Below, in pieces: positions 42,658-51,045 of a stretch of 64,000 nucleotides of DNA. The notes below the pieces were generated by a model, which saw nothing but the letters and a program-made list of their open reading frames with translations, was not told the DNA's origin and made no database searches. Each line of letters begins with the position of its first letter. Position 1 is the stretch's first letter. Made by a program: the position numbers and the translations under genes. Source of the DNA: Streptomyces tendae. GTDB lineage: Bacteria; Actinomycetota; Actinomycetes; Streptomycetales; Streptomycetaceae. The DNA lies in NCBI RefSeq assembly GCF_014650435.1, contig NZ_BMUY01000006.1:372001-436000 (forward strand), written 5' to 3'.

Positions 42658-43117
42658 CGCCGCGTGCTCCCTCCTGGCCCGGACACGGCGGGTGTTCTCG
42701 TTGCCGTAGGGGGCGGTGATCCGTCGGCATGGGGACTGGTGCTTTCCGCTCGGCGGGACCGGGACGGCCCGCACGGACCGTGTGCGAGGGGATACGCCAC
42801 GGGGTCGACGGGAGTGCCGATGTAGGGTGCTAGGCGCAGGCCGTATGGGTGACGTTCAGTACGAGGGGGACGAAGAGTGCAGACGCCGCGAACCCGTCCG
42901 ACCTGAACCGGCCGACGCCGTGAGCGTCGCCCCGCCCAGTCACTGCATGACCGGGTCCGTCCCTCGCCACCGGCCGGGACAGCCGGCCCGCCGCACCGGC
43001 CATCCGTACCTCTGAGCCCCCGCCCCTCGGACCGGCCCCGGGCCCCGGCGGCGGACCCGCACGACACCGTGCACGAGCAGCAGCAGCGATCACCGTCAGG
43101 GAGAGCGAGAACCCGCA
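42658..43117. other. Non-coding stretch upstream of pglY
   Basis: These 460 bp carry no convincing gene; open frames here give Arg/Gly/Pro-rich products. A TAGGGT -10-like box lies at 42823-42828 without a clear -35. GGGAGAG about 12 nt before the pglY ATG is its probable ribosome site. pglYZ therefore likely have a promoter separate from pglWX. Confidence 0.45.
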
Positions 43118-46100
43118 ATGGCCCAGCCGCCACTCCTCCGCGATGTCATCGACATCAAGGAGTCCATCTCCACCTCGGACTTCGTGCTGTCCCTCGCCGA
43201 GGCGACGACACCCGAGGGTGCCCAGCACGCACTCAAGGACTACGTCGTCACCGAGCGGCTGCTGGAGAACTTCGACGAGGCGCTGGACCTGATCAAGTCC
43301 GCGCTGGACGGGCACCGCTCCAAGGCGGCGTATCTCCACGGCTCGTTCGGTTCCGGTAAGTCGCACTTCATGGCCGTGCTGTACGCGCTGCTCAGCGGCA
43401 ACCCGGCTGCCCGCTCCCGTACCGAGTTCGACCCGGTGCTGACCAAGCACGAGTGGCTGAGCACGGACGGCAAGAAGTTCCTGCTCGTGCCGTACCACAT
43501 GCTCGGCGCGAAGGCCCTGGAGCAGCGGGTGCTCGGCGGGTACGTGCACCACGTCAAGAAGCTGCACCCGGAGGCCCCGACCCCGCAGGTGTACCGGACC
43601 GACTCCCTCTTCGCCGACATCCGTGCTCAGCGCGCCACCTATGGCGACGAGGCGGTCATCCGCGGCCTGGGCGGCAGCGAGACGGACGATGGTGAAGAGG
43701 ACGAGTGGGGCGAGGGCTTCACCTGGACTCCGCAGCTCCTCGACACCGCGCTCGCCGCCGAGGAGAATCACGAATCGGGCGTATCGCTCAACCTCCTCAA
43801 CCCCTCCACCCCGGCCGAACTGCGCGCCAAGCTGGTAAACGACGCTGGCACCAACCTCCTCCCCGGCTTCACCAAGAACGCCGCCGAGGACGAGCACGGC
43901 TTCATCTCCCTGGACGCGGGCCTCTCCGTCATCGCCGAGCACGCCAAGTCGCTCGGCTACGACGGCCTGATCCTGTTCATGGACGAGCTGATCCTGTGGC
44001 TGGCCACCCTCATCCACAACGAGAAGTTCGTGGCCCGCGAGGCCAGCAAGATCACGAACTTCGTGGAGGGCGGCGACGCCCGCCGCGCCATCCCCGTCGT
44101 GTCGTTCATCGCTCGCCAGCGTGACCTGCGCGAGCTGGTCGGCGAGGAGGTGTCCGGCGCGGCGGAGTCGTCCATCCAGGACACCCTGAACCTGGCCTCC
44201 GGCCGCTTCGACAAGATCACCCTTGAGGACCGCAACCTCCCGCAGATCGCCCACGCCCGCCTCCTCAAGCCCAAGAACGCTGAGGCGGCCCAGCAGGTCG
44301 ACGAAGCCTTCGAGAAGACCAAGCGGGTCGGCCCCCAGGTCTGGGACACCCTGCTCGGCTCGGAGAAGGGCACCACCGGCGCGGACGCGGAGTCGTTCCG
44401 GCTGACGTACCCGTTCTCGCCGGCGTTCATGGACACCCTCGTCCACATCTCGTCCGCGCTGCAGCGTTCCCGCACCGGTCTGAAGCTGATGGGCCAGCTC
44501 CTCGCCGACCACCGCGACGAGATCCGCCTCGGCCAGCTCGTCCCAGTCGGCGACCTCTATCCGGTGATCGCGCAGGGCGGCGACAAGCCGTTCACCGACA
44601 GCCTGAAGGTCGTCTTCGACGCGGCCGACAAGCTCTACAAGACCAAGCTGCGGCCCTACCTGCTCAGCTCGTACGACATCACCGAGGACGACGTCGAGCA
44701 GTACCGCAACCGGCCCGAGTCCCTCACCGACCCGAAGAAGCTCAACGGCTGCCGGATGTTCACCGGCGACAACCGGCTCGTGTGCACCCTGCTGCTGTCT
44801 GCGCTCGCGCCCAGTGTGCCCGCCCTGTCCGAGCTGACCATCCGGCGGCTCGGCGCGCTCAACCACGGATCGGTCCTCGCCCCCATCCCCGGCGCCGAGG
44901 TCGGCATCATCAAGAACAAGGTCGCCGAGTGGGCGGCCCGGTTCCCCGAGATCAAGGAGACCGGCACCGAAGCCAACCCCGGCGTCCGCCTCGAACTTTC
45001 CGGCGTCGACGTGGACTCCGTCATCGCCAACGCCCAGGTGAATGACAACCCGGGCAACCGCGTCGCGCTCGCCCGCCGCCTGCTCTCCGAGGAACTGGGC
45101 ATCGAGCACGGCCAGTTGAGCGACCAGCTCCACTTCACCTGGCGCGGCACCGCCCGCACCGCCGAGATCGTCTTCGGCAACGTCGCCGACGAGGACGAGC
45201 TGCCCGACCACGACCTGATGCCGCAGGAGGACGGCCGCTGGCGCATCGCCATAGACCTCCCCTTCGACGAGGGCGAGTGGGGGCCGGTCGAGGACGTCAA
45301 CCGCATCCAGCGGCTGCGCGAGCGCCAGCAGGGCGAGCGGTCCCGCACCGTCGCCTGGCTGCCCGCCCACCTGTCCGCGCAGCGCTTCCAGGACTTCCGG
45401 CGCCTCGTCGTCATCGACAAGGCCCTCGCCGACGAGCACCGCTTCGACACGCAGTACGCCGGCCACCTCAACGCCGACAACCGCAGCCGCGCCAAGGGGC
45501 TGCTCGAAACCCAGCGCGAGGCGCTGCTCAAGCAGGTCAAGGGCGCCTTCAAGCAGGCGTACGGGCTCGCCCAGAAGCAGGCCGCCGATGTCGTCCCCGA
45601 CTTCGACGACCACCTTGTCGCGCTGCCCGACATCGACGGACTCACCCTGTCCTTCGGGCAGAGCCTGCACGACGGCATCCGGCACGTCGCGGGCAAGCTG
45701 CTCGCCCACCAGTACCCGGCCCACCCCGACCTCGACCCCGATGCCACCGGCACCGCCGTCAAGCCCGCCGACACCAAGAAGGTGTTCACCCACGTCCGGG
45801 CCGCCGCCGAAGCCCGCGACGGGCGGGTGGAGGTCCCGGCCGCCGACCGCAAGCTCATGCAGCGGATCGCCGGGCCCCTGCGCCTCGGGCAGCAGAAGGA
45901 GGCGTACTTCGAGCTGTCCCGCTACTGGGCCGATCACTTCCGGCAGCAGGCCAGCTCCCAGGGCGTCACTGGGGACCTGTCCCTGATCACGCTCACCGAC
46001 TGGACCGACCAGCCCGACCCGCGCGGCCTGCCCGACTTCCTCGCCCGGCTCGTCGTCGCCTCCTTCGCTGAGATGGACGACCGGGTGTGGGTGCGCGGCG

Positions 46101-47005
46101 GCACCGTCCTCGACCCCGCGCCCGAACTGTCCGCGATTAAGGACCACGACGCGCTGCGCAGCCAGCCGCTGCCCGTCGAGTCGGACTGGGACACCGCACG
46201 GCAGCGCTTCGAGACGATCTTCGGGGCGAAGCCGCCCACGCTGCGGCGCGGCCGGATGGTTAACCAGTTCGCCCGCCAGACCATCGAGGCAGCCCGCGCC
46301 CACCGGGACCACGCGGCCGACCTGGTGCACCAGCTGGAGGCCCACGCCACCTTCCTCGGCCTCGACCAGACCGCCGACACCGGACGGCTCCCCCTCGCCC
46401 GCCGCTCCCTTGAACTGCTGGACGCGCTCACGGCGGAGGCCGGCAAGGGCGCGGCCGGGGCGAAGAAGACCGTGGAGGCCCTCGCCTCCTTCGGCCTGGG
46501 CGAGACCAGCGCCGACCGGTACGGCACCTCCATCAAGAAGGCGCGCGCGGTCGCCGAGGCCGTCGCCGCCGCCCCCTGGAGCACCCTGGAACTCGCGGCC
46601 GGACTCGGCCCCGAGGGCGAGGCGCTGCTCGACTCGCTGCGCAACGTGGCCCGCGATGACCAGCGCACCGCCGACCTGCGCGACGCCCTCTCCCGCACCC
46701 AGCGCGAGGTCGTCGCCCTGATCAAGCGCAGCCAGGCCGCCGCCACCCCGCCGCCCGCACCCGCCGCGCCCCAGCCTGCCACGGCCGACGACCAGTCCCT
46801 GGACACGCCGACCAGCGACCCGCGCATCCCGTACACCCCGCCGCAGGAGACACCCTCCCCGGCGAGCGGCGGCACCGCGCGGAAGGCCGGACGCCGCAGC
46901 ACGACCGTGTCCCGGGCCGCCGCCGACCTCCAGGCGGAGTTGTCCGAACTGGCCGCCCGCCACCCGAACGCGACCATCGAGATCACCTGGCAGGTCATCG
47001 AATGA
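43118..47005 (+). CDS. pglY: PglY, large P-loop ATPase of type 2 BREX (Pgl; BrxC-like)
   Basis: This 1295-residue ATPase has Walker A GSFGSGKSHF near residue 75-85 and Walker B ILFMDELILWL near 286-296. The long C-terminal half is helical and ends with a Pro/Ala-rich linker (about 1205-1250) and a basic tail. PglY corresponds to BrxC in other BREX types and is required for phage exclusion. Its stop overlaps the pglZ ATG (ATGA), so the two proteins are co-translated. Confidence 0.94.
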   Translation: MAQPPLLRDVIDIKESISTSDFVLSLAEATTPEGAQHALKDYVVTERLLENFDEALDLIKSALDGHRSKAAYLHGSFGSGKSHFMAVLYALLSGNPAARSRTEFDPVLTKHEWLSTDGKKFLLVPYHMLGAKALEQRVLGGYVHHVKKLHPEAPTPQVYRTDSLFADIRAQRATYGDEAVIRGLGGSETDDGEEDEWGEGFTWTPQLLDTALAAEENHESGVSLNLLNPSTPAELRAKLVNDAGTNLLPGFTKNAAEDEHGFISLDAGLSVIAEHAKSLGYDGLILFMDELILWLATLIHNEKFVAREASKITNFVEGGDARRAIPVVSFIARQRDLRELVGEEVSGAAESSIQDTLNLASGRFDKITLEDRNLPQIAHARLLKPKNAEAAQQVDEAFEKTKRVGPQVWDTLLGSEKGTTGADAESFRLTYPFSPAFMDTLVHISSALQRSRTGLKLMGQLLADHRDEIRLGQLVPVGDLYPVIAQGGDKPFTDSLKVVFDAADKLYKTKLRPYLLSSYDITEDDVEQYRNRPESLTDPKKLNGCRMFTGDNRLVCTLLLSALAPSVPALSELTIRRLGALNHGSVLAPIPGAEVGIIKNKVAEWAARFPEIKETGTEANPGVRLELSGVDVDSVIANAQVNDNPGNRVALARRLLSEELGIEHGQLSDQLHFTWRGTARTAEIVFGNVADEDELPDHDLMPQEDGRWRIAIDLPFDEGEWGPVEDVNRIQRLRERQQGERSRTVAWLPAHLSAQRFQDFRRLVVIDKALADEHRFDTQYAGHLNADNRSRAKGLLETQREALLKQVKGAFKQAYGLAQKQAADVVPDFDDHLVALPDIDGLTLSFGQSLHDGIRHVAGKLLAHQYPAHPDLDPDATGTAVKPADTKKVFTHVRAAAEARDGRVEVPAADRKLMQRIAGPLRLGQQKEAYFELSRYWADHFRQQASSQGVTGDLSLITLTDWTDQPDPRGLPDFLARLVVASFAEMDDRVWVRGGTVLDPAPELSAIKDHDALRSQPLPVESDWDTARQRFETIFGAKPPTLRRGRMVNQFARQTIEAARAHRDHAADLVHQLEAHATFLGLDQTADTGRLPLARRSLELLDALTAEAGKGAAGAKKTVEALASFGLGETSADRYGTSIKKARAVAEAVAAAPWSTLELAAGLGPEGEALLDSLRNVARDDQRTADLRDALSRTQREVVALIKRSQAAATPPPAPAAPQPATADDQSLDTPTSDPRIPYTPPQETPSPASGGTARKAGRRSTTVSRAAADLQAELSELAARHPNATIEITWQVIE

Positions 47006-49923
47006 CGGACACCGCCACCGCGGCCCCGGGCGCGGTCCGGCTGAACACCGCGACCGTCACCCAGTACCTGTCCTCCCAGACGCATCTCGCCGCATCCCTG
47101 ACCGGGGAGGAGCAGGGGAGGCGCCGAGTCGTGCTGCTGCGGTCCGCACCGCAGTGGGAGGGCCCCGCCGAACCCGTCTGGGGCGAGGGCCGTACGGCCG
47201 GCATCGCGGTGGCGCCGTCGCCCCTCGCCGTCCACGAACTCGTCCTCGACCACCTGGCGGCCCGCCGCCCCGGCCCCGCCGTCCTGGTCGTCCTCACCGA
47301 CCGGGAGCAGCACGAACTCGACCCGGCGATCCTCGCTCGCGTCCACAAGCTGCGCATCGACACGGTCGACGGCTGGGACGTCGTCCGCGAGGCGTTCGGC
47401 GCCCGGCAGATAGACCCCCGGCTCAAGGACGTCAACTGGGCCGCCGAGGCACTCCTCGACGCCACCCCGCCCGGCGGCTGGCCCGCCGTGCCCGGCGGCT
47501 GGCTGTCCCGCCAGTACGCCCTCACCGCGCTCGCCCAGCGCCGCCTGCGCCTGGGCCGCTACGACACCGAGGGCGGCCCGCGCCGCCCAGGCGACGACCG
47601 GCTCGACGCACAGGCCCTGCTGCACTGGTCGACCCGGCCCGGCGCCCCCGAACGGCTCCTCACCCTGCGCGGACCCGAACGTGCCGGACTTGCCGCCTTC
47701 CTCGGCGAAGAGGACCAGGCGGGCCTCGCCGGCCGCGCCCTGCTCGCACTCGTCGACGCCGAGCGCGGCGAGGACGCCGCCGCCTTCGGCCTCGTCTGCG
47801 CGGCCCTGTGGCAGCACGCCGAACCAGCCCCCGAGACGTACCGGGCCCGGGGACGTGCCGAACGCTACTTCGGCGACCAGCCCCCGACGACCGGCGACCA
47901 GCTCGACGCCCTAGTGACCGTCTTCGGGCGGGCCGCCGAGGAGTACGTGACCACACTGCTGGTGGCAGGACACCGCAGCGGCGGCACCGACGCCGACCAG
48001 GCCCGCGAGGCACGCCGCACCACCGGCACCGTGCTCGACCGGGCCGCCGCGTTGGCCCGCCAGTTCGGCGCGGAGGAGGCCGTGGCGGCCAGCCCCGTCC
48101 TGCGCGGCGGACTCGAAGCACGGTTCACCGCCGTCGGCCGGGCCCTCGCCGCGGGCGACACCACCGCGGTGGCGGACGCCGTCCGCCGACTGGAGAACCA
48201 CCGGCTCGCCGCCGAGCCGGAGGAGTCCGCCCGCATCGAGCGCGCCCGCATGGGCCAACGCCTCGCCCGCTGGCTGGCCACCGACCCGCCCACCGACGCC
48301 CCCACCGTCGCCGACGCCCTGAGGCGGCACGTCGCCGAGACCGGCTGGGCGGACCTCGCCCTGGAGCACATCGAGGCCGGCGGCGACCAGGGTCCCGTCC
48401 TCAAGGCCGCCTACGACACCCTCGGCACCCGCGTGAGGGACCGACGCCGGCAGATCGACGCGTCCTTCGCGCGCTCGCTGGCGGCCTGGACCCAGTCCGG
48501 CACCCAGCCCGGCTCCATGCTGACCGTCGAGACCTTCCTCGACCGCGTGGTCGGCCCGCTAGTGCGGCGCGGGGAGGAACGGCGGACGCTGCTGCTCGTG
48601 CTCGACGGCATGAGCGCGGCCATCGCCAACGAACTCGGTGAGGAACTGCGTCGATCGTGGGCGGAGTTCGACCCGCTGCCCGAGGGTGATACCCCGTACC
48701 GACGGGCTATGGCCGCTGCTCTGCCCACCGTGACGGCCGTCTCCCGTACCTCCCTCTTCGCGGGCAATCTGACGAAGGGCACCCAGGCCGACGAGAAGAG
48801 GCTCTTCCCCGCACTGAAGCTGTGGGGCGGGGCGCCGGCCGCCGTGTTCCACAAGGACGACCTGCGCACCGAGACCGCGGGCGAGACTTTCGGCCCAGTG
48901 CTCGCGGAGGCGCTGGCCGACGGCAGGACCCACGTCGCCGTCGTCCTCAACGCCATCGACGACCGGCTCGGCAAGGAACAGAAGCTCGGTGACGGCGCCT
49001 GGCGGATCGACGACGTGCCCGGCCTGCGCGACCTGCTGAGGGTGGCCGCCACCCAGGGCATGGCGGTCGTCCTCACCAGCGACCACGGCCACGTCGTCGA
49101 CCGGCACGGCACGAAGGTCGGCCCGGCCGCCGATCCCGCCTCCGCCCGCCACCGTGTGCCCGGCGTCGGCCCGTTCGCCGAACGGGAGATCGTCCTCTCC
49201 GGACCGCGCGTGATCTGGCCCGAGCCCGGAGCGTCCATCGTTGCCCTGTGGGACGCGGACTCCCGATACACCGCTCTCAAGGCGGGCTACCACGGCGGGG
49301 CGTCGCTCGCCGAGGTCACCATTCCGGTGCTTGCCTTCCTGCCATTCGGCGCGGAGCCTCCCAAGGGATGGCGGGAACTGGGCGACCAGCGGCCGGGCTG
49401 GTGGGCTCCGGAGGAGACCGGCAAGGCACCGCTGCCGGGCGGGCATGCCGTTCGACCCGCGACCGCAACGACTGCCGCTCCCAAGAAGCCCACGGGCAAG
49501 GCACGGAAGGAGCAGGCGGAAGTCGCCCGGATGCATGAGGCGCTCTTCGACGTCGCGCTGACGGCAGGGGGAGATGACGCTCTCCTCACCCCGAGCATCG
49601 TCTCCCGCACAGAGACGCTGGTGACGGCACTGCTCGACTCGGAGACGTACCAGGCGCAGCTCGGAGGACTGGCACGCAAGCCACAGCAGGAACAGGTCCA
49701 CAAGGCGCTCACCACTCTGCTGGACGCGGGCGGCACCCTGCCCGTGACGGCGCTCGCGCAACGCGTCGGGATGCCCGTCACCAGGGGCGTCGGCTTCGCC
49801 GCGGTCCTGGGCCAACTCCTCAACTACGACGGCGTACAGGTCCTGGAGACCCTCCCAGACGGCCGTACCCTACGGCTCCAAGAGGCGCTGCTGCGTGAGC
49901 AGTTCGCCCTCGGAGGAGGCTGA
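47002..49923 (+). CDS. pglZ: PglZ, alkaline-phosphatase-superfamily protein of BREX (Pgl)
   Basis: This 973-residue protein is the hallmark of all BREX systems. The PglZ core lies in the second half: LLLVLDGMSAAIANELGEEL (metal-binding Asp535 region) and VVLTSDHGHVVDRHGTK (Asp694, His695, His697). The family belongs to the alkaline phosphatase/phosphodiesterase superfamily; its exact reaction in defence is not settled. The N-terminal half is variable and helical. It is coupled to pglY by ATGA overlap. A strong hairpin follows and separates it from the convergent CBS-HEPN gene. Confidence 0.95.
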   Translation: MTDTATAAPGAVRLNTATVTQYLSSQTHLAASLTGEEQGRRRVVLLRSAPQWEGPAEPVWGEGRTAGIAVAPSPLAVHELVLDHLAARRPGPAVLVVLTDREQHELDPAILARVHKLRIDTVDGWDVVREAFGARQIDPRLKDVNWAAEALLDATPPGGWPAVPGGWLSRQYALTALAQRRLRLGRYDTEGGPRRPGDDRLDAQALLHWSTRPGAPERLLTLRGPERAGLAAFLGEEDQAGLAGRALLALVDAERGEDAAAFGLVCAALWQHAEPAPETYRARGRAERYFGDQPPTTGDQLDALVTVFGRAAEEYVTTLLVAGHRSGGTDADQAREARRTTGTVLDRAAALARQFGAEEAVAASPVLRGGLEARFTAVGRALAAGDTTAVADAVRRLENHRLAAEPEESARIERARMGQRLARWLATDPPTDAPTVADALRRHVAETGWADLALEHIEAGGDQGPVLKAAYDTLGTRVRDRRRQIDASFARSLAAWTQSGTQPGSMLTVETFLDRVVGPLVRRGEERRTLLLVLDGMSAAIANELGEELRRSWAEFDPLPEGDTPYRRAMAAALPTVTAVSRTSLFAGNLTKGTQADEKRLFPALKLWGGAPAAVFHKDDLRTETAGETFGPVLAEALADGRTHVAVVLNAIDDRLGKEQKLGDGAWRIDDVPGLRDLLRVAATQGMAVVLTSDHGHVVDRHGTKVGPAADPASARHRVPGVGPFAEREIVLSGPRVIWPEPGASIVALWDADSRYTALKAGYHGGASLAEVTIPVLAFLPFGAEPPKGWRELGDQRPGWWAPEETGKAPLPGGHAVRPATATTAAPKKPTGKARKEQAEVARMHEALFDVALTAGGDDALLTPSIVSRTETLVTALLDSETYQAQLGGLARKPQQEQVHKALTTLLDAGGTLPVTALAQRVGMPVTRGVGFAAVLGQLLNYDGVQVLETLPDGRTLRLQEALLREQFALGGG

Positions 49924-49936
49924 GATCCCGACTCGG

Positions 49937-49969
49937 GGGGTGCCTCGGTCCTCGGACCTGAGGCACCCC
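49937..49969. terminator. Bidirectional terminator between pglZ and the CBS-HEPN gene
   Basis: GGGGTGCCTCGGTCC pairs with GGACC-t-GAGGCACCCC: a 15-bp stem with one bulged T and a 2-nt loop, 13 bp after the pglZ stop and 23 bp before the convergent gene ends. Confidence 0.85.
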
Positions 49970-49992
49970 GAAGACCGCCGCGCACCCCGCCC

Positions 49993-51045
49993 TCACGACG
50001 CGAACGCCCGCAGTACCTTCGCGAAGGTCGTCAGCTCGTCGATCATCTCCGGCGGAAGAGGTTTCTCGTCGAAGTGGGCGATCCGGTTACGGATGTCCTT
50101 CACCCGCTTCAACAGGCCGACGAACTGCTCCCGGGGCATGTTCGGCCACTTCAACGCCTCCCAGTTGAGGTCGGCCCGCTCGGCGAAGGACTGCTTCGTC
50201 TGTTCGCCGTCCAGAAGCCTCAGATAGTCGCCGAACATGAGGTCCGACACCTGGCCGGTGCGGTGCTCCTGCTTCTTGTTCGTCTGCACCGCCTTGATGG
50301 CTTCCGCGTCCAGTGCCGCGCCCAGACAGCGGCGCAGCAGCGACTCGATCTCGCCGACGATGAAGAAGGGGCGTGCCGCGCCCTCGAAGCGGTCCGTGAC
50401 GTCCGCGGCGGTCACGATGCCCGACAGGCAGCCGTCGTCGCCGCGGACGAGCAGATAGCCGTGCTCGCGGATGACCGGGAGTGCGGCGAAGAACTCCTGC
50501 CGAGCGTCGGCGACGGGCAGGGAGTCCTTCTCCATGGCGTTGTCGAGGGTGGCCGGCTTCCCCGCCTCGTACATCTTGGCCACGGACCCCCAGGTGACGA
50601 CCCCGTGGACCTGCGCCATGCCGGTGGTAACCGGCACTTGGGCGAGGCCCTTCGTGCGCATGAGGAAGGTCGTCTGGGACAGCGGAGTGCCCGGGCCCAC
50701 GGACACCACACCGCGCCGTGCCGAGGGGATGTCGCCGAGCAGCAGTCGCTGCGGCAGGGCGTGCGAGGGCAGGGCCTCGTCCGTGGCATCGCTCTCGTCG
50801 TCCGTGTCGGCCGGCGTGCGCTGCGCGGGAACGGCTGCCAGCGGCACGACGTCGACGGTGCTGCGCAGACCGCAGACGGCGAAGTCCGGCAGCGTGGTCA
50901 GTCCGGCGTCGGTCAGGGCATGCGAGATGCGGTGCACCGTCCGGTGGTCGCGGACCCTGACCTCGAACAGGTCGAGGATCTCCTGCACGGACACGGTCCT
51001 GCCCTTGAGCGAGGAGACGTCCCGCTCGTGCGGCCTCGTCGTCAT
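49993..51045 (-). CDS. CBS-pair protein with C-terminal HEPN-like RNase domain
   Basis: This 350-residue protein has a short N-terminal domain and then two CBS motifs (about 110-160, SVGPGTPLSQTTFLM; about 170-222, LLVRGDDGCLSGIVTAADVTD). The C-terminal helical domain (about 225-350; DYLRLLDGEQTKQSFAERA) has the HEPN RNase motif RNxxxH as DIRNRIAHF (Arg319, His324). CBS pairs usually bind adenosyl nucleotides, so a nucleotide-gated RNase is the natural reading. It overlaps the upstream DUF262 gene by ATGA and is co-transcribed with it, antisense to the Pgl genes. Activity is inferred from the motif. Confidence 0.8.
   Translation of the reverse strand: MTTRPHERDVSSLKGRTVSVQEILDLFEVRVRDHRTVHRISHALTDAGLTTLPDFAVCGLRSTVDVVPLAAVPAQRTPADTDDESDATDEALPSHALPQRLLLGDIPSARRGVVSVGPGTPLSQTTFLMRTKGLAQVPVTTGMAQVHGVVTWGSVAKMYEAGKPATLDNAMEKDSLPVADARQEFFAALPVIREHGYLLVRGDDGCLSGIVTAADVTDRFEGAARPFFIVGEIESLLRRCLGAALDAEAIKAVQTNKKQEHRTGQVSDLMFGDYLRLLDGEQTKQSFAERADLNWEALKWPNMPREQFVGLLKRVKDIRNRIAHFDEKPLPPEMIDELTTFAKVLRAFAS

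Noticed and set aside
42716..43015. Possible 99-codon gene before pglY
   Set aside because: Composition is Arg/Cys/Gly-rich with no family resemblance or ribosome site; treated as leader or intergenic DNA.
42830..46963. 1377-codon minus-strand open frame opposite pglY
   Set aside because: Same kind of GC-driven antisense shadow; no domain or ribosome site.
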